In this document: positions 62,584 to 64,000 of the stretch, piece after piece
Layout of the letters: each line of letters starts with the position of its first letter
Position numbering within the stretch: the first letter of the stretch is position 1
DNA from: Defluviimonas aquaemixtae
Lineage (GTDB): Bacteria > Pseudomonadota > Alphaproteobacteria > Rhodobacterales > Rhodobacteraceae
Direction: 5' to 3'
Length of the DNA stretch: 64,000 nt
NCBI RefSeq assembly: GCF_900302475.1
Contig: NZ_OMOQ01000001.1
Span: 2,232,001-2,296,000, forward strand
The notes under the pieces: model-generated
What the model was told of the DNA's origin: nothing
The model's database searches: none
What the model saw: only the letters and a program-made list of their open reading frames with translations
Made by a program: the position numbers and the translations under genes

Positions 62584-64000
62584 CAGCCATGCGCCGCACT
62601 CTGGGCGTATGCTACTACCCGGAGCATTGGCCCGAAGAGCTGTGGGCCGAAGACGCTCGCCGAATGGCCGAGACGGGGCTCACCTGGGTTCGCATCGGCG
62701 AATTCGCCTGGAGCCGGATCGAGCCCGAGCCCGACCAATTGGACTGGGGCTGGCTCGATCGCGCGATCGAGACGCTGGGCGCGGCGGGGCTGAAGGTGGT
62801 GCTCGGCACGCCCACCGCGACGCCGCCTAGATGGATGCTCAACCGTCATCCCGACATGCTCGCCCTCGATTCCGAGGGCCGCCCACGCAAGTTCGGTTCT
62901 CGCCGGCACTACTGCTTCAGCCATGCAGGCTATCTGGAGGAGTGCCGCCGCATCGTGACCGAGCTTGCCCACCGTTACGGCCGCAACCCTTATGTCGCCG
63001 CGTGGCAAGCGGACAACGAATACGGCTGCCACGACACGGTCATTTCCTATTCCGACGCCGCCCGCCGCGCCTTTCGCGACTGGCTGCGCGCACAGTTCCC
63101 GGCCGTCAACGGAAACGGCGGAGACATAGGTGCGCTGAACCGCGCCTGGGGCAACGTGTTCTGGTCGATGGACTACGCCGATTTCGACGACATCGACCTG
63201 CCGAACCTCACTGTGACGGAACCTAATCCCGCCCACAGCCTCGCCTTCCGGCGCTTTTCCTCGGCTCAGGTCGTCCGTTTCAACCGCGCGCAGGCAGACA
63301 TCATCCGCGCCCATTCGGATGCGCCCATCGCGCACAACTACATGGGTCGCGTGACGGAGTTCGATCACTTTGATCTGGGCGCCGATCTCGATATCGCCTC
63401 GTGGGACAGTTATCCGCTGGGTTTCCTCGAAGACCGAGTGGGGGCGAGCGACGCGGATCAGCGGCACTTCGCACGGCAGGGAGATCCGGATTTCCAGGCA
63501 TTCCACCACGACCTCTACCGTGCCGTAGGCCGCGGGCGCTGGTGGATCATGGAACAGCAGCCGGGGCCGGTGAACTGGGCGCCATACAATCCTGCGCCCC
63601 TTCCCGGCATGGTCCGGCTCTGGACGTGGGAGGCTTTCGCGCATGGTGCCGAGGCCGTCTGCTATTTCCGCTGGCGGCAAGCGCCGTTCGCGCAGGAGCA
63701 AATGCATGCCGGGCTCCTGCGGCCCGACAGTGCCGAGGCGCCTGGTCTGGCCGAGGCCCGTCAGGTCGCCGGCGAGCTTGCGGATGCGCCCGGGGTCGAC
63801 CCGGAGCAGGCGCCGGTTGCGCTTATCTTCGACTATGATGCCGACTGGGCCTGGAAGGTGCAGCCGCATGGCAAAGGCCTGAGCTACTTCTCGCTCGTCT
63901 TCGACCACTACCGCGCTCTGCGCCGCGCGGGACTGTCCGTGGATATCCTGCCGCCTTCGGCACGCGACTTCTCTGGATATCGCGCGGTCTTTGCGCCTGG
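62580..64000 (+). CDS. GH42 beta-galactosidase, 3' end off window
   Basis: ATG 62580 overlaps the lactonase stop by 4 bases; about 473 residues are visible of a family usually near 650-700. GH42 features: [30 protein letters not shown], the acid/base Glu in [11 protein letters not shown], and the nucleophile Glu in [13 protein letters not shown]. The beta-barrel catalytic domain is complete and the trimerisation domain is partial. It hydrolyses beta-galactosides; with the alpha-galactosidase it gives the operon access to both anomers. No signal peptide is visible. Confidence 0.95.
   Translation, partial: MTAMRRTLGVCYYPEHWPEELWAEDARRMAETGLTWVRIGEFAWSRIEPEPDQLDWGWLDRAIETLGAAGLKVVLGTPTATPPRWMLNRHPDMLALDSEGRPRKFGSRRHYCFSHAGYLEECRRIVTELAHRYGRNPYVAAWQADNEYGCHDTVISYSDAARRAFRDWLRAQFPAVNGNGGDIGALNRAWGNVFWSMDYADFDDIDLPNLTVTEPNPAHSLAFRRFSSAQVVRFNRAQADIIRAHSDAPIAHNYMGRVTEFDHFDLGADLDIASWDSYPLGFLEDRVGASDADQRHFARQGDPDFQAFHHDLYRAVGRGRWWIMEQQPGPVNWAPYNPAPLPGMVRLWTWEAFAHGAEAVCYFRWRQAPFAQEQMHAGLLRPDSAEAPGLAEARQVAGELADAPGVDPEQAPVALIFDYDADWAWKVQPHGKGLSYFSLVFDHYRALRRAGLSVDILPPSARDFSGYRAVFAP

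Overview
The window is GC-rich chromosomal DNA from an alphaproteobacterium, almost certainly a Rhodobacteraceae (roseobacter/Rhodobacter-type) organism. Three things point there: the mraZ-rsmH-ftsL-ftsI-murE-murF-mraY-murD-ftsW-murG-murC cell-wall cluster carries family-typical passengers (DUF2161, GFA and DUF2484 proteins); a DUF1127 gene is followed by an array of CCTCCTCC-loop hairpins as in the Rhodobacter CcsR sRNA locus; and a strong terminator hairpin sits in the mraZ leader as in the Rhodobacter UpsM sRNA. I cannot name the genus.

Positions 1-24066 hold a type VI secretion (T6SS) island. A minus-strand operon runs from the kinase gene ppkA (16323) through tssA, tssB, tssC, hcp, tssE, tssF, tssG, tagH, tssJ, tssK and tssL to tssM, which leaves the window at base 1. 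Divergently, clpV (tssH) leads a plus-strand operon of a DUF2169 protein, a ketosynthase-like protein without the catalytic Cys, a DUF4150 PAAR-like protein with an unrecognised C-terminal (probable effector) domain, and a beta-propeller-like putative immunity protein. Two small T6SS-associated genes (a probable truncated TIGR02270-like protein and a DUF6484 protein) close the island. No vgrG, pppA or tagF is visible.

Positions 24160-40740 hold the minus-strand division/cell-wall (dcw) cluster, from mraZ (40103) down to murC and two tandem DUF2484 membrane proteins. The T6SS island begins where murB-ddl-ftsQ-ftsA-ftsZ would normally follow murC. The cluster is interrupted by GFA, FKBP (opposite strand), SDR and DUF2161 genes. 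The mraZ leader carries a four-unit 10-bp repeat resembling MraZ boxes and a 12-bp terminator-like hairpin.

Positions 40741-52724 hold housekeeping genes: mrp/apbC, the DUF1127 gene with its hairpin array, two Hint-domain proteins, a UvrD/PcrA helicase, an FMN-dependent L-lactate dehydrogenase-like enzyme, pyruvate carboxylase and tRNA-Gly(GCC).

Positions 52942-64000 hold a galactoside-use locus. An iclR-ugpC-like pair faces a plus-strand operon: sugar-binding protein, two permeases, GH36 alpha-galactosidase, dgoK, dgoA, an SMP-30 lactonase and a GH42 beta-galactosidase that runs off the right edge. Together they would import galactosides, hydrolyse them and pass galactose through the De Ley-Doudoroff route to pyruvate and glyceraldehyde-3-phosphate. 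Galactose dehydrogenase and galactonate dehydratase are not in the window.
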